Source: Chloroflexota bacterium
Lineage (GTDB): Bacteria; Chloroflexota; Anaerolineae; J102
DNA: 5,537 nucleotides
Direction: 5' to 3'
Assembly: GCA_003353825.1 (NCBI GenBank)
Contig: PIVW01000397.1
Location: 1-5,537 of the forward strand
Part shown: positions 1 to 5,537 of the stretch, piece after piece
Layout of the letters: each line of letters begins with the position of its first letter
Numbering within the stretch: position 1 is the first letter of the stretch
Notes under the pieces: model-generated
Told to the model about the DNA's origin: nothing
What the model saw: the letters and a program-made list of their open reading frames with translations, nothing else
The model's database searches: none
Translations under genes and position numbers: made by a program

Positions 1-75
1 CAAGTAGCAGGTCGCAGGTACAACTTCGCTTGCAGACAAGGTTGAACTTGCCACTTGCAACGTGCCACTTGCCAC
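1..75. repeat. Period-7 repeats in two opposite orientations downstream of the MazG gene
   Basis: Positions 46-75 are four consecutive heptamers: ACTTGCC, ACTTGCA, ACGTGCC, ACTTGCC, then AC. Positions 1-19 carry the same family reversed: the complement reads ACCTGCG, ACCTGCT, ACTTG. The spacer (20-45) contains degenerate copies such as ACTTCGC. The two inverted blocks could pair. The array may continue to the left of the window. Confidence 0.65.
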
Positions 76-78
76 ACA

Positions 79-105
79 CATCGACAAAAAACTGTCGATG
101 ATTTT
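79..105. terminator. Hairpin downstream of the MazG gene, possible terminator
   Basis: A perfect 8-bp stem, CATCGACA (79-86) with TGTCGATG (93-100), has a 6-base A-rich loop. On the plus strand it is followed by ATTTT. On the minus strand, the direction of MazG transcription, there is no T-run after the stem, only a T-rich loop. It is therefore a poor intrinsic terminator for MazG and could serve a rightward transcript from outside the window. A weaker 5-bp hairpin lies at 114-129. Confidence 0.35.
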
Positions 106-138
106 GCGTAAGCGCCTATCTATTTAGGCCGTCGTATA

Positions 139-1500
139 CTAGTTCCACAATTGATGTTGTTCTTCTTCATCTAAATCAGTCAACATGCGGCCCGACTTGG
201 CCACATCGGCTTCGATGCGCGCCAGGCGATCTCGTAAAGCTGTGTTCATTGCGCGCAGTGCAGATTCGGCATCTATTCCCGACATTTGAGCCTGTTCCAC
301 CAAAGAAAACAGGGTCCGACCCAGTTCTCGCTCAGCCATCGTTTCTGATCTGAGCGTAGGATAGCCCACGCGAGTGAGGCGTTCCACGTAGGTTTGAGCC
401 TGCGCCAATGCCGGTAGAGCATTGGGGATGCCGTCTAGCAGCGTCTGGGGCGGTTTGTCTTTGCGCTCGACCTGCTTGATAGCCTCCCAGTTGCGGGCGA
501 CATCTGTGGAATTATCTACAGATATTTCCCCAAAAACATGGGGGTGGCGCCTGATTAATTTGCTGACAACATAATCGATCACATCAGCCAGCTTGAATTC
601 GCCCTCTTCAGTAGCGATCTGAACGTGTAGTGCCACCTGGATCAGTAAATCGCCCAATTCTTCTGATAGCGCCCTGCTATCCTCTGCATCCAGGGCATCC
701 AACACCTCAAATGTCTCTTCAAGTAGATAGGGGCGAAGGCTGAGATGCGTTTGTTCGCGATCCCAGGGACAGCCTTCTGGCGACCGAAGATGGGCGATGA
801 TCTCTTGCAGCGCGTTGTAAGTGGCCGGATACTCAAGTGGGGGCACCCACAGGCTCGTTAGATCGTCGAAATCATCATGGCGGTCAAGTTGATAGAGGGC
901 AAAGCTCTGCACCCGTTCATTGGCGGTACCGGCGCCCGTTACCAACACGACTGCGTGATCATCGGGATACGCGTTCATAAGTGTCAGTTTGACGTCGCCG
1001 GCAAGCAAACGGCTATACAATTGTATGAGTATCAATCCCTGCTGCGGGTTTCCTGGCGGATGTTGCATCGCACACAAGTCCAGGGCATCCATCACCTGGA
1101 CGCCAGTTATGGGATCGATGCCGATGGCGGCAAAGGTGGGTTCCAGAAAACTGACGCCGGGAATAATCTGGACGGCGAGACCTTGTTGCCGGGCCTGCAC
1201 CCTAATATGATGTGTTGTCGCTTCGGCCACACTAGGATCGCCCGGCACAGCATAAATCACATCACCTTTGACAGCGCGAGCGATCACATCGTTAGCGATG
1301 GCCTGATAGACGTCGCTGAAATGCTGGTGCTGCTCATAAATAGGGTCGTAGCTGTGGACTGTGGTTTGGGTTGCTACAGCAGACACAGCAGGATGCCGGC
1401 GTGTGCGTACCCAAACCTCGTGCGCGTTTGTGAGAATGGACCAGGCTTTTCGCGTTATTAGCTCAGGATCACCTGGCCCTAGACCGATGATCGTTATCAT
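139..1500 (-). CDS. mazG: Tetrapyrrole methylase-MazG fusion (YabN-like), nucleoside triphosphate pyrophosphohydrolase
   Basis: 453 residues, close to the ~490 usual for YabN-type fusions. Residues 1-~220 form a SAM-dependent tetrapyrrole (corrin/porphyrin) methylase domain: the opening GLGPGDPEL (6-14), AVPGDP (84-89) and PGVS (114-117) are its hallmark loops. Residues ~225-345 form a MazG all-alpha NTP-PPase domain: GCPWDREQTH (243-252), the metal-binding EExxE at 261-265, ExxD at 281-284, RRHPHVFG (317-324) and the W-EAIK segment (338-342). Family knowledge: MazG hydrolyses (d)NTPs to NMP plus PPi using Mg2+ in the cytoplasm; the methylase substrate in these fusions is not established. A C-terminal half-domain (~360-435) resembles the second MazG repeat but lacks its acidic residues. 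The frame is open up to 1650, but the extra 50 residues are low-complexity His/Leu runs over a G-rich repeat, so I start at the ATG opening the methylase fold. No strong Shine-Dalgarno precedes it, so the exact start is slightly uncertain. Confidence 0.93.
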   Translation of the reverse strand: MITIIGLGPGDPELITRKAWSILTNAHEVWVRTRRHPAVSAVATQTTVHSYDPIYEQHQHFSDVYQAIANDVIARAVKGDVIYAVPGDPSVAEATTHHIRVQARQQGLAVQIIPGVSFLEPTFAAIGIDPITGVQVMDALDLCAMQHPPGNPQQGLILIQLYSRLLAGDVKLTLMNAYPDDHAVVLVTGAGTANERVQSFALYQLDRHDDFDDLTSLWVPPLEYPATYNALQEIIAHLRSPEGCPWDREQTHLSLRPYLLEETFEVLDALDAEDSRALSEELGDLLIQVALHVQIATEEGEFKLADVIDYVVSKLIRRHPHVFGEISVDNSTDVARNWEAIKQVERKDKPPQTLLDGIPNALPALAQAQTYVERLTRVGYPTLRSETMAERELGRTLFSLVEQAQMSGIDAESALRAMNTALRDRLARIEADVAKSGRMLTDLDEEEQHQLWN

Positions 1501-1560
1501 AAAATAGTCTTTGTGAATTAGGTCTTCCCAGAAAGCCTTGCGGTGGACAGGACAGGAAAG

Positions 1561-1594
1561 GAGGAGGAGGTGGTGGTGGAGGAGGTGGTGGTGG
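1561..1594. repeat. G-rich GGA/GGT trinucleotide tract
   Basis: An uninterrupted run of GAG/GGA and GGT triplets on the plus strand arranged as (GGA)n(GGT)n(GGA)n(GGT)n, directly abutting the period-7 repeat. It lies 61-94 bases before the MazG start codon. Many GG doublets with single-base loops could form a two-quartet G-quadruplex on the plus (template) strand. Translated on the minus strand it yields only Leu and His runs, so it is not treated as coding. Confidence 0.65.
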
Positions 1595-1631
1595 AAATAA
1601 TTAATAGTGAACGGTGAATAATTAACTGTTA
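1595..1631. repeat. Degenerate period-7 tandem repeat upstream of the MazG gene
   Basis: On the minus strand the bases read as successive heptamers TAACAGT, TAATTAT, TCACCGT, TCACTAT, TAATTAT. The nine-mer AATAATTAA occurs exactly at 1596-1604 and again at 1617-1625, a 21-base (3 x 7) offset. Such degenerate TCACxxT heptamer arrays are common between genes in Chloroflexota and cyanobacteria (general knowledge). It lies in the presumed 5' leader of the MazG gene. Confidence 0.6.
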
Positions 1632-1684
1632 TTGGGGATGATCTCCACAAATTACCTGAGAGCGTCCCAGGAAATCGAACACAT

Positions 1685-1715
1685 TTTATACGTCACCCCA
1701 GCCTTAGCACAACAA
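1685..1715 (-). promoter_or_regulatory. Weak candidate promoter for the MazG gene
   Basis: On the minus strand TATAAA (1685-1690) could be a -10 element, with TTGTTG (1710-1715) as a poor -35 at 19 bases. The -35 overlaps the T-tail of the preceding terminator. This is the only reasonable -10 I see in the 309-base gap, and it would give a leader of about 180 bases. Support is weak. Confidence 0.28.
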
Positions 1716-1743
1716 AGGCAGAACCCTGTGAGGGATTCTGCCT
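1707..1743 (-). terminator. Rho-independent terminator of the secreted multidomain gene
   Basis: A GC-containing hairpin has arms at 1716-1727 and 1731-1743: 12 paired bases with one bulged base and a three-base loop (GTG). On the minus strand it is followed by TTTGTTGTG, a moderately T-rich tail. It begins ~66 bases after the stop codon at 1810 and is oriented to end that transcript, separating it from the MazG gene. The plus-strand continuation (CTGATTGGG) has no T-run, so it is unidirectional. Confidence 0.75.
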
Positions 1744-1809
1744 CTGATTGGGTGTCGGACATTGTTCTATAGGGACAGCGTCGTAAGCTTAACGTCTTGT
1801 CGTTATGTG

Positions 1810-4686
1810 CTACCAGGTATCTGGCATCACCCAGAGTTGGTGACTATCTTTGGAACCAATGTACGCTCGATCTGTAACAGGATTGACATCAACCCCGAAA
1901 GGTTCGGATCCCATCGGGATCGTTGCGATCACCTTGTTGGTAGCACCATTGATCACGGTTACGACGTCAGATTTTGCACTCGTTACAAAGATGTGATTCG
2001 TATTTGGATTGATGCCTATGCGGCCACCGGCATCCGTGCCACCATTGGGCACGTCAATCGTAGCTAATCGATTCAAGTTGCTACCGGAAGGCTCGTATAC
2101 GGCTACCTTCGTCAGGAATCCATTATCGGTGAATGAGACATAGAGCCGGTCGCTTACGGGATTGTATCCGACAGCCCATGCGGATTCACGTCCGCCGCCT
2201 GGATAAATATGTCTGACGGTGTCCATCTTATCAGTATCGACTATGATCACGCTGCCGGTATCTCTATTTGTGACATAGGCATGATCACGGGTTTCGTCGA
2301 TGGCGACACTCCATGCACCTGCGTCCATACCGGATATCTCAGTCCGATTATCAGTGAAACCGTCGATCTCGACAAGACCGTTGTTCCCGTGTGTGACAAC
2401 GTAGATGCGATTGGTAAGCTCGTTAATGCCGATGTAGGTGGGTTCTGGTCCAACTTGAACCGACTTGTAGATGCGATTGGTAAGCTCGTTAATGCCGATG
2501 TAGGTGGGTTCTGGTCCAACTTGAACCGACTTAATGACGGTGTTCGAGGCTCCGCTTATGACAGCTACTCGCCCACTAGTGAAACACGCCACGTAGATCT
2601 TATTGGTCTGCGAATTCACTGCAACCCCAAAAGGTTTACTACAGACCGGGATCTCATCGATAACGCTATGGGACAGGCCATCGACAACGTAGACAATGTT
2701 CTTATCACGACTAGAGACATAGATCCTGTTTGCTCTTGGATTGACTGCTACGCCATTAGGCGTGTTGATGCCGGGTATAGGAGTCGGCGTTGTGACAATG
2801 GATGGTGTAGGTGTAGGCGTATGTGTTGGTATCGGTGTAGACGTATGTGTTGGTGTCGATGTAGGTGTCGGCGTATGTGTAGGCGTATGCGTTGGCGTAT
2901 GCGTAGGCGTATGTGTTGGTACCGATGTATGTGTAGGCGTATGTGTCGGCGTTGGTGAAGGTCTCGGCACGATGATGATAGGCCAGTAATCTTTGTAGTT
3001 CCGTTCGAAGGTGAGGTCGTAGGGATTACAGTCGCCGAGGAGCGGGTTAAATTGGCGGATCATGAAGTAGTAGGCGCCATAGTTTGCAGCCTCCCAAACT
3101 ATCTGGCTGTTGAAAGGCGGGGGCGGCACCACATCATCATTTTCTGCGATTGCATCTACCTCGTCGAAATCAGGGGGTTGGAAGAGGAACATGACGGTAT
3201 CAGCATCATAGCCGAGATTCGAGGTTGTCATGGTGTAGGTGATACCGGCTATGGCCTCGAACTTGAACCAATCCTGATCGCCTGGCATGCCGAAGTCCAG
3301 ATTGTAGGTGCTGCCATCCGGCATGAGTTCCACTGCCTGCCCCCAGGTGTCATTTGGTTCGAAGGGATCTATGGATTGGCAGGAGAAGGCGGCTGCCGTT
3401 TTCTCTTTACCGCGCCTGTTCTCCGCTGTGGGAGCTGGGCCATTCTCGCCATTATCCTCGCTCAAGGCGATGTTGGCGACCTCATCAACAAACGAAGGTA
3501 GCTCGGCATCAACCTTTAGGGCGAAGCTGACGGAGCCCCCGGTCCCAGCCGCAACGGCGCCAATGCCGATCTCACAATCACTGCCATCGTTGTTATCAGG
3601 TGCACACGACCATCCGAAGCTGCTGCCGCCTGGTACGAAGGTCGTGTAATCGGGCACGGTATCGGAGATAGTCACGCCGCTGGCGTCGACATCGCCCACA
3701 TTTTCGTAAGTGATCGTATAAACGATGATGTCGCCAGGCACAGCGGTAACACCACCATCATCTTTTTCGATGACCAGGTCGATAAAGGCGGGGCATGTCT
3801 GTTCAACATTGGCAACACCATTGACGATGACGGTAACCTCATTGAAGAAGCCGATCCCTGCTCGTGGATCATCAGGATCACAGGCAGCAATGCTATCCCT
3901 GTCGGCGCTGATATCGACATCGACCTGAATCGTCCAGGTATGTGTGATGCCGGCGCCGATACTCTGACCAGAAACGATCTTTGGGTCGGAGCCACCATCG
4001 AACGTAGGGTTGGTTGGGATCGTGCCAGGAAGTGTATTCTCGACCGACACATCGTTGATCACGAAGTCGCTGTCAAAATCAAAAGTGTCGTCGAGATAGT
4101 AGGTCGCCGCCACCTGGCCCGTATTCTCCACCACAAGTTCGTGTGCTACTGTATAGGTGTCAACGCCATGATCGGCAATTGCCGAGGCATCCTTATCGAT
4201 CTCCACACACACCTCGTCCATTTGCAGGCTCTGGATAATCCTTTCCATGATCGGAGGATCACCCCCTGTAGAGCGTGCCTGAAAAAGGACATTGGTGGAG
4301 CCGGCCGGGAGATCGGCATTTCGGAATGTAGCGTCGGGGAAGTCATCCTCTGTGAGATCAGAACTGTTGTGCCCGCCGGAAAAGTAGACCCAGGCCTGGA
4401 GCGGCGTACCCGGCACATTTAGGGTGAGCGTGCTCTCTATCCTGTTTACCAGGCCGGCGCCCTTCATCGCCAACGCCAGACCCCTGTCAGAGCAGCTTCC
4501 ATAATAACTCGCGTGCAATGGCGTATCAGTATCACCTGCCAGGGCAGTTCCCTTTACCATGCCCAGCAGCACAACAGTGGCCAACAAAAAGATAAACAGC
4601 GCATACATAGCCAGACGCATACTCTTTCGCTTTCCTGGCTGTGAAGGAGTACTCTTGGTTGATAATACATGCAAGGTAGGGTCCAT
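1810..4686 (-). CDS. Secreted multidomain protein: DUF11-like, PPC, Thr/Pro/His linker, seven-bladed YVTN beta-propeller
   Basis: 958 residues. A Lys/Arg-rich N-terminus (19-24), a hydrophobic stretch (~26-44) and TALA-G at 47-51 form a signal peptide, probably cleaved after Ala50. Residues 52-~160 are unrecognised. Residues ~165-300 resemble an Ig-like DUF11 repeat (VENTG, DDTFDFDSDF). Residues ~302-410 are a clearer DUF11 domain (PGDIIVYTITYENVG, then SDTVPDYTTF). Residues ~437-550 are a PPC domain with EPND (443-446), DQDWF (470-474) and a YYFMIRQF end strand. Residues 574-638 are an extended Pro/Thr/His/Ser linker. Residues 639-958 are YVTN/NHL-like repeats (GVAVNP..NRIYV), which I count as seven blades. 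An exact 22-residue duplication (719-740 and 741-762) breaks blade 3. No LPXTG or PEP-CTERM anchor is visible. The role is inferred: an extracellular or cell-surface binding or adhesion protein, with no catalytic residues recognised. The frame extends to a GTG at 4719, but AGGAGA seven bases before the ATG at 4686 decides the start. It is followed by its own terminator. Confidence 0.9.
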   Translation of the reverse strand: MDPTLHVLSTKSTPSQPGKRKSMRLAMYALFIFLLATVVLLGMVKGTALAGDTDTPLHASYYGSCSDRGLALAMKGAGLVNRIESTLTLNVPGTPLQAWVYFSGGHNSSDLTEDDFPDATFRNADLPAGSTNVLFQARSTGGDPPIMERIIQSLQMDEVCVEIDKDASAIADHGVDTYTVAHELVVENTGQVAATYYLDDTFDFDSDFVINDVSVENTLPGTIPTNPTFDGGSDPKIVSGQSIGAGITHTWTIQVDVDISADRDSIAACDPDDPRAGIGFFNEVTVIVNGVANVEQTCPAFIDLVIEKDDGGVTAVPGDIIVYTITYENVGDVDASGVTISDTVPDYTTFVPGGSSFGWSCAPDNNDGSDCEIGIGAVAAGTGGSVSFALKVDAELPSFVDEVANIALSEDNGENGPAPTAENRRGKEKTAAAFSCQSIDPFEPNDTWGQAVELMPDGSTYNLDFGMPGDQDWFKFEAIAGITYTMTTSNLGYDADTVMFLFQPPDFDEVDAIAENDDVVPPPPFNSQIVWEAANYGAYYFMIRQFNPLLGDCNPYDLTFERNYKDYWPIIIVPRPSPTPTHTPTHTSVPTHTPTHTPTHTPTHTPTPTSTPTHTSTPIPTHTPTPTPSIVTTPTPIPGINTPNGVAVNPRANRIYVSSRDKNIVYVVDGLSHSVIDEIPVCSKPFGVAVNSQTNKIYVACFTSGRVAVISGASNTVIKSVQVGPEPTYIGINELTNRIYKSVQVGPEPTYIGINELTNRIYVVTHGNNGLVEIDGFTDNRTEISGMDAGAWSVAIDETRDHAYVTNRDTGSVIIVDTDKMDTVRHIYPGGGRESAWAVGYNPVSDRLYVSFTDNGFLTKVAVYEPSGSNLNRLATIDVPNGGTDAGGRIGINPNTNHIFVTSAKSDVVTVINGATNKVIATIPMGSEPFGVDVNPVTDRAYIGSKDSHQLWVMPDTW
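2401..2532 (-). repeat. Perfect 66-bp in-frame tandem duplication inside the propeller
   Basis: Positions 2401-2466 and 2467-2532 are identical at all 66 bases. They encode the same 22 residues twice (719-740 and 741-762), beginning KSVQVGPEP and ending ELTNRIY. Removing one copy restores a normal-length YVTN blade, in which NRIY is followed directly by VVTHG. The unit is about half a blade (~43 residues per blade), so it did not arise by recombination between whole blades. Complete identity next to diverged blades implies a recent event or an assembly artefact. Confidence 0.95.
2773..2967 (-). repeat. Low-complexity linker repeat encoding Thr-His-Thr-Pro
   Basis: The stretch encodes residues 574-638, almost entirely Pro, Thr, His and Ser in repeating THTP and PTPT units. 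At the DNA level it is an imperfect 6/12-base microsatellite (GGCGTATGTGTA-type on the plus strand). It joins the PPC domain to the propeller and should be an extended, flexible, possibly glycosylated spacer. Such PT/THTP linkers are typical of large secreted Chloroflexota proteins (general knowledge). Confidence 0.9.
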
Positions 4687-4693
4687 GCCATTC

Positions 4694-4699
4694 TCTCCT
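4694..4699 (-). promoter_or_regulatory. Shine-Dalgarno of the secreted multidomain gene
   Basis: Read on the minus strand the site is AGGAGA, seven bases before the ATG at 4686. It supports this ATG over the GTG at 4719, and over the internal ATG at 4620 (Met23), which would lose the basic N-region of the signal peptide. Confidence 0.8.
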
Positions 4700-4736
4700 G
4701 CTAGAAAGTTGATCCGCACATCCGTATCCGACTCGT

Positions 4737-4862
4737 TCAGCGGCGCATCAGTGAGAAAACGAAAGTGAAGAATGCCCCCTTCCCCTCTATCTCAAACTCA
4801 GTTGTGCACCCCTGCGCCTGGGCCACATGCGCCAGCAGATAGCTATGTTCACCCCCGCCCCC
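4737..4862 (-). pseudogene. Possible C-terminal relic of a histidine-kinase ATPase domain
   Basis: One minus-strand frame encodes HSYLLAHVAQAQGC, then EFEIEGKGAFFTFVFSL, before a stop at 4737. This resembles the end of HATPase_c: the helix after the G2 box (GLYLA..VAEAHGG) and the final strands (E.E.GKGTTFTF.LPL). The preceding residues are Gly-rich (GGGGE) where GTGLGL would be expected. The adjacent frame reads PGAG over the same bases, suggesting a frameshift. No N-box, G1 box or dimerisation helix is found upstream, so at most a fragment remains. It ends 51 bases before the start of the secreted-protein gene, on the same strand. The call rests on a short match by eye and could be chance. 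Confidence 0.35.
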
Positions 4863-5201
4863 GGTATGATGCCGGAGACAAAGTACAATTTGGGCGTTTC
4901 GGCTTTCTGATGCGTGGGGCATTGGCGCTCAAAGCTGCTTCGCCAGCGATCAGAGGTAGGTGAGGGAGGGGGACAACGGCCACCCCCAACATCAGCAGGG
5001 GATACAAGATCCGAGAGAATCACCCTTTTATTCTGAAAATTCTGGAAAAGTCGGCATGGTTCAGATCCATGGAAAATCAAGCGAAGTCTGCGATATTCCC
5101 AGTAATTCCAATTTATGCGCTGCGAGTGCAACATTCGAGACACAAATCTGCCAGCACTTATGGATGTTGCAAACTCTAAATGGAATCATCCTTACTGCCA
5201 C
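4863..5201. other. Stretch without a supportable gene
   Basis: Short open frames exist on both strands, the longest reaching ~118 codons on the minus strand and ~97 on the plus. None has a convincing start with a ribosome site, recognisable motifs or protein-like composition. There are C- and G-runs around 4851-4865 and 4961-4988. The region would be leader or decayed sequence upstream of the secreted-protein gene. Confidence 0.5.
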
Positions 5202-5240
5202 TATAAACCAGTTTACACTGGCAGTGGAAACTGGTTTATA
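5202..5240. repeat. Near-perfect 39-bp palindrome
   Basis: Arms of 13 bases, TATAAACCAGTTT (5202-5214) and its exact reverse complement (5228-5240), flank an inner inverted repeat CACTG-G-CAGTG (5216-5226). Only the pair 5215/5227 mismatches. An alternative stem pairs ACTGCCA (5194-5200) with TGGCAGT (5219-5225). There is no T-run after it on either strand, so it is not a standard terminator. It could be an operator, a cruciform, a leader structure or a mobile-element end. Confidence 0.85.
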
Positions 5241-5351
5241 TACAGCGTCGTGAAAATCCGCTATGCTGCAGATATATTAGCAATACTTAGAAATGTGAAT
5301 CAAAAAAGCTTTCCAGAATTCTCAGTTTTTCTTACTTATTTGATTGTATTA

Positions 5352-5381
5352 ATTGTAAGCTGACTGTAAGCTTTTTGTCAA
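5352..5381 (-). promoter_or_regulatory. Leftward sigma70-type promoter with embedded 11-bp direct repeats
   Basis: On the minus strand a consensus -35 TTGACA (5376-5381) and TACAAT (5352-5357, five of six to the -10 consensus) are separated by 18 bases. AGCTTACA occurs twice, at 5365-5372 and 5354-5361, 11 bases apart: one copy in the spacer and one overlapping the -10. A second TACAAT is at 5343-5348. Transcription would run toward the secreted-protein gene with a leader of about 650 bases that includes the palindrome. CTTACA-N5-CTTACA resembles direct-repeat sites of OmpR/PhoB-type regulators, but this is inference. Confidence 0.5.
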
Positions 5382-5434
5382 TTTCAGCGCTGCATTGACG
5401 TAACTTTAAGAATATAATAACCATTGGTGCTAGT

Positions 5435-5537
5435 TCAAAGACTGAATTCAGCCATCGAAAGAGGAACAAATCCGTCAGAATCGGGCTGAAAACCATGCCA
5501 TTGCACTAAAATATTGAAAAGAGCCATAGTGTAACCA
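5435..5537 (-). CDS. Possible C-terminal end of a gene continuing beyond the window
   Basis: One minus-strand frame is open from the right edge to a TGA at 5435-5437, giving ~33 residues that include NILVQWHGFQPDSDG and end in MAEFSL. The composition looks protein-like, but I do not recognise the family, and 33 open codons is weak evidence. If real, the gene would end ~53 bases before the leftward promoter, a natural intergenic position. An internal ATG has no ribosome site, so a partial gene is more likely than a small complete one. Confidence 0.25.
   Translation of the reverse strand, partial: GYTMALFNILVQWHGFQPDSDGFVPLSMAEFSL

Noticed and set aside
877..1461. 194-codon plus-strand frame opposite the MazG gene
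   Set aside because: Antisense shadow of a strongly supported gene; no motif and no ribosome site.
1501..1650. N-terminal extension of the MazG fusion by 50 residues
   Set aside because: It is made of His and Leu runs over the G-rich tract and heptamer repeats, with no family similarity; the methylase fold begins at the ATG at 1500.
2209..2989. Plus-strand frames with Val/Gly/Cys or Arg/Met/Cys repeats
   Set aside because: They are the complement of the Thr-Pro-His linker and propeller; the repetitive composition comes from the microsatellite.
2401..2989. CRISPR-like array
   Set aside because: The repeats are tandem and coding, with no unique spacers between regular repeats.
3052..4422. 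Several 110-160-codon frames on both strands within the surface-protein gene
   Set aside because: All overlap clearly coding DUF11 and PPC sequence in other frames and show no domain of their own.
4787..5143. 118-codon minus-strand frame
   Set aside because: Rich in Arg, Ser and Pro without recognisable motifs; its end overlaps the kinase-like stretch in a different frame.
5202..5240. Palindrome as a rho-independent terminator or integron attC site
   Set aside because: No T-run follows on either strand, and the conserved attC core ends are not present in the expected arrangement.
4960..5253. 97-codon plus-strand frame
   Set aside because: GTG start with no proper ribosome site spacing, composition not protein-like, and it runs through the palindrome.
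5395..5418. Plus-strand promoter TTGACG with TATAAT
   Set aside because: The spacer is only 12 bases, too short for a sigma70 promoter, and no gene follows within the window.

Overview
The window looks like a chromosomal segment of a Gram-type-ambiguous environmental bacterium, most likely a member of the Chloroflexota. This is inferred from three things: a long secreted protein combining DUF11-like, pre-peptidase C-terminal (PPC) and YVTN/beta-propeller domains through a Pro-Thr-His linker; a YabN-type tetrapyrrole-methylase/MazG fusion; and degenerate heptamer repeats between genes. No rRNA, tRNA, CRISPR array or complete mobile element is visible. Both confident genes lie on the minus strand.

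Layout, left to right. Positions 1-138 are non-coding, with period-7 repeats and a hairpin. Positions 139-1500 (minus) encode a 453-residue MazG-family NTP pyrophosphohydrolase with an N-terminal SAM-dependent tetrapyrrole methylase domain. Positions 1501-1809 are intergenic. They hold a rho-independent terminator for the gene to the right, a weak promoter candidate for the MazG gene, a second family of period-7 repeats and an unusual G-rich tract. Positions 1810-4686 (minus) encode a 958-residue secreted multidomain protein. Its start is fixed by a good Shine-Dalgarno sequence, and its seven-bladed propeller is interrupted by a perfect in-frame 66-bp tandem duplication.

Positions 4687-5434 have no intact gene. 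Just upstream of the secreted-protein gene is a stretch resembling the last ~40 residues of a histidine-kinase ATPase domain, probably a relic. Further right are a near-perfect 39-bp palindrome and a leftward sigma70-type promoter (TTGACA-N18-TACAAT) with 11-bp direct repeats embedded in it. The last ~100 bp may hold the C-terminal end of a gene that continues beyond the window.

The two intact genes are separated by a strong terminator and are probably independent units. MazG is a cytoplasmic housekeeping or house-cleaning enzyme. The large protein is exported and probably cell-surface associated or adhesive. The leftward promoter and palindrome could control the large gene through a ~650-nt leader. 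I see no clear evidence of a new enzymatic or defence system. The most unusual items are the exact half-blade duplication, the palindrome and the repeat-bearing promoter.
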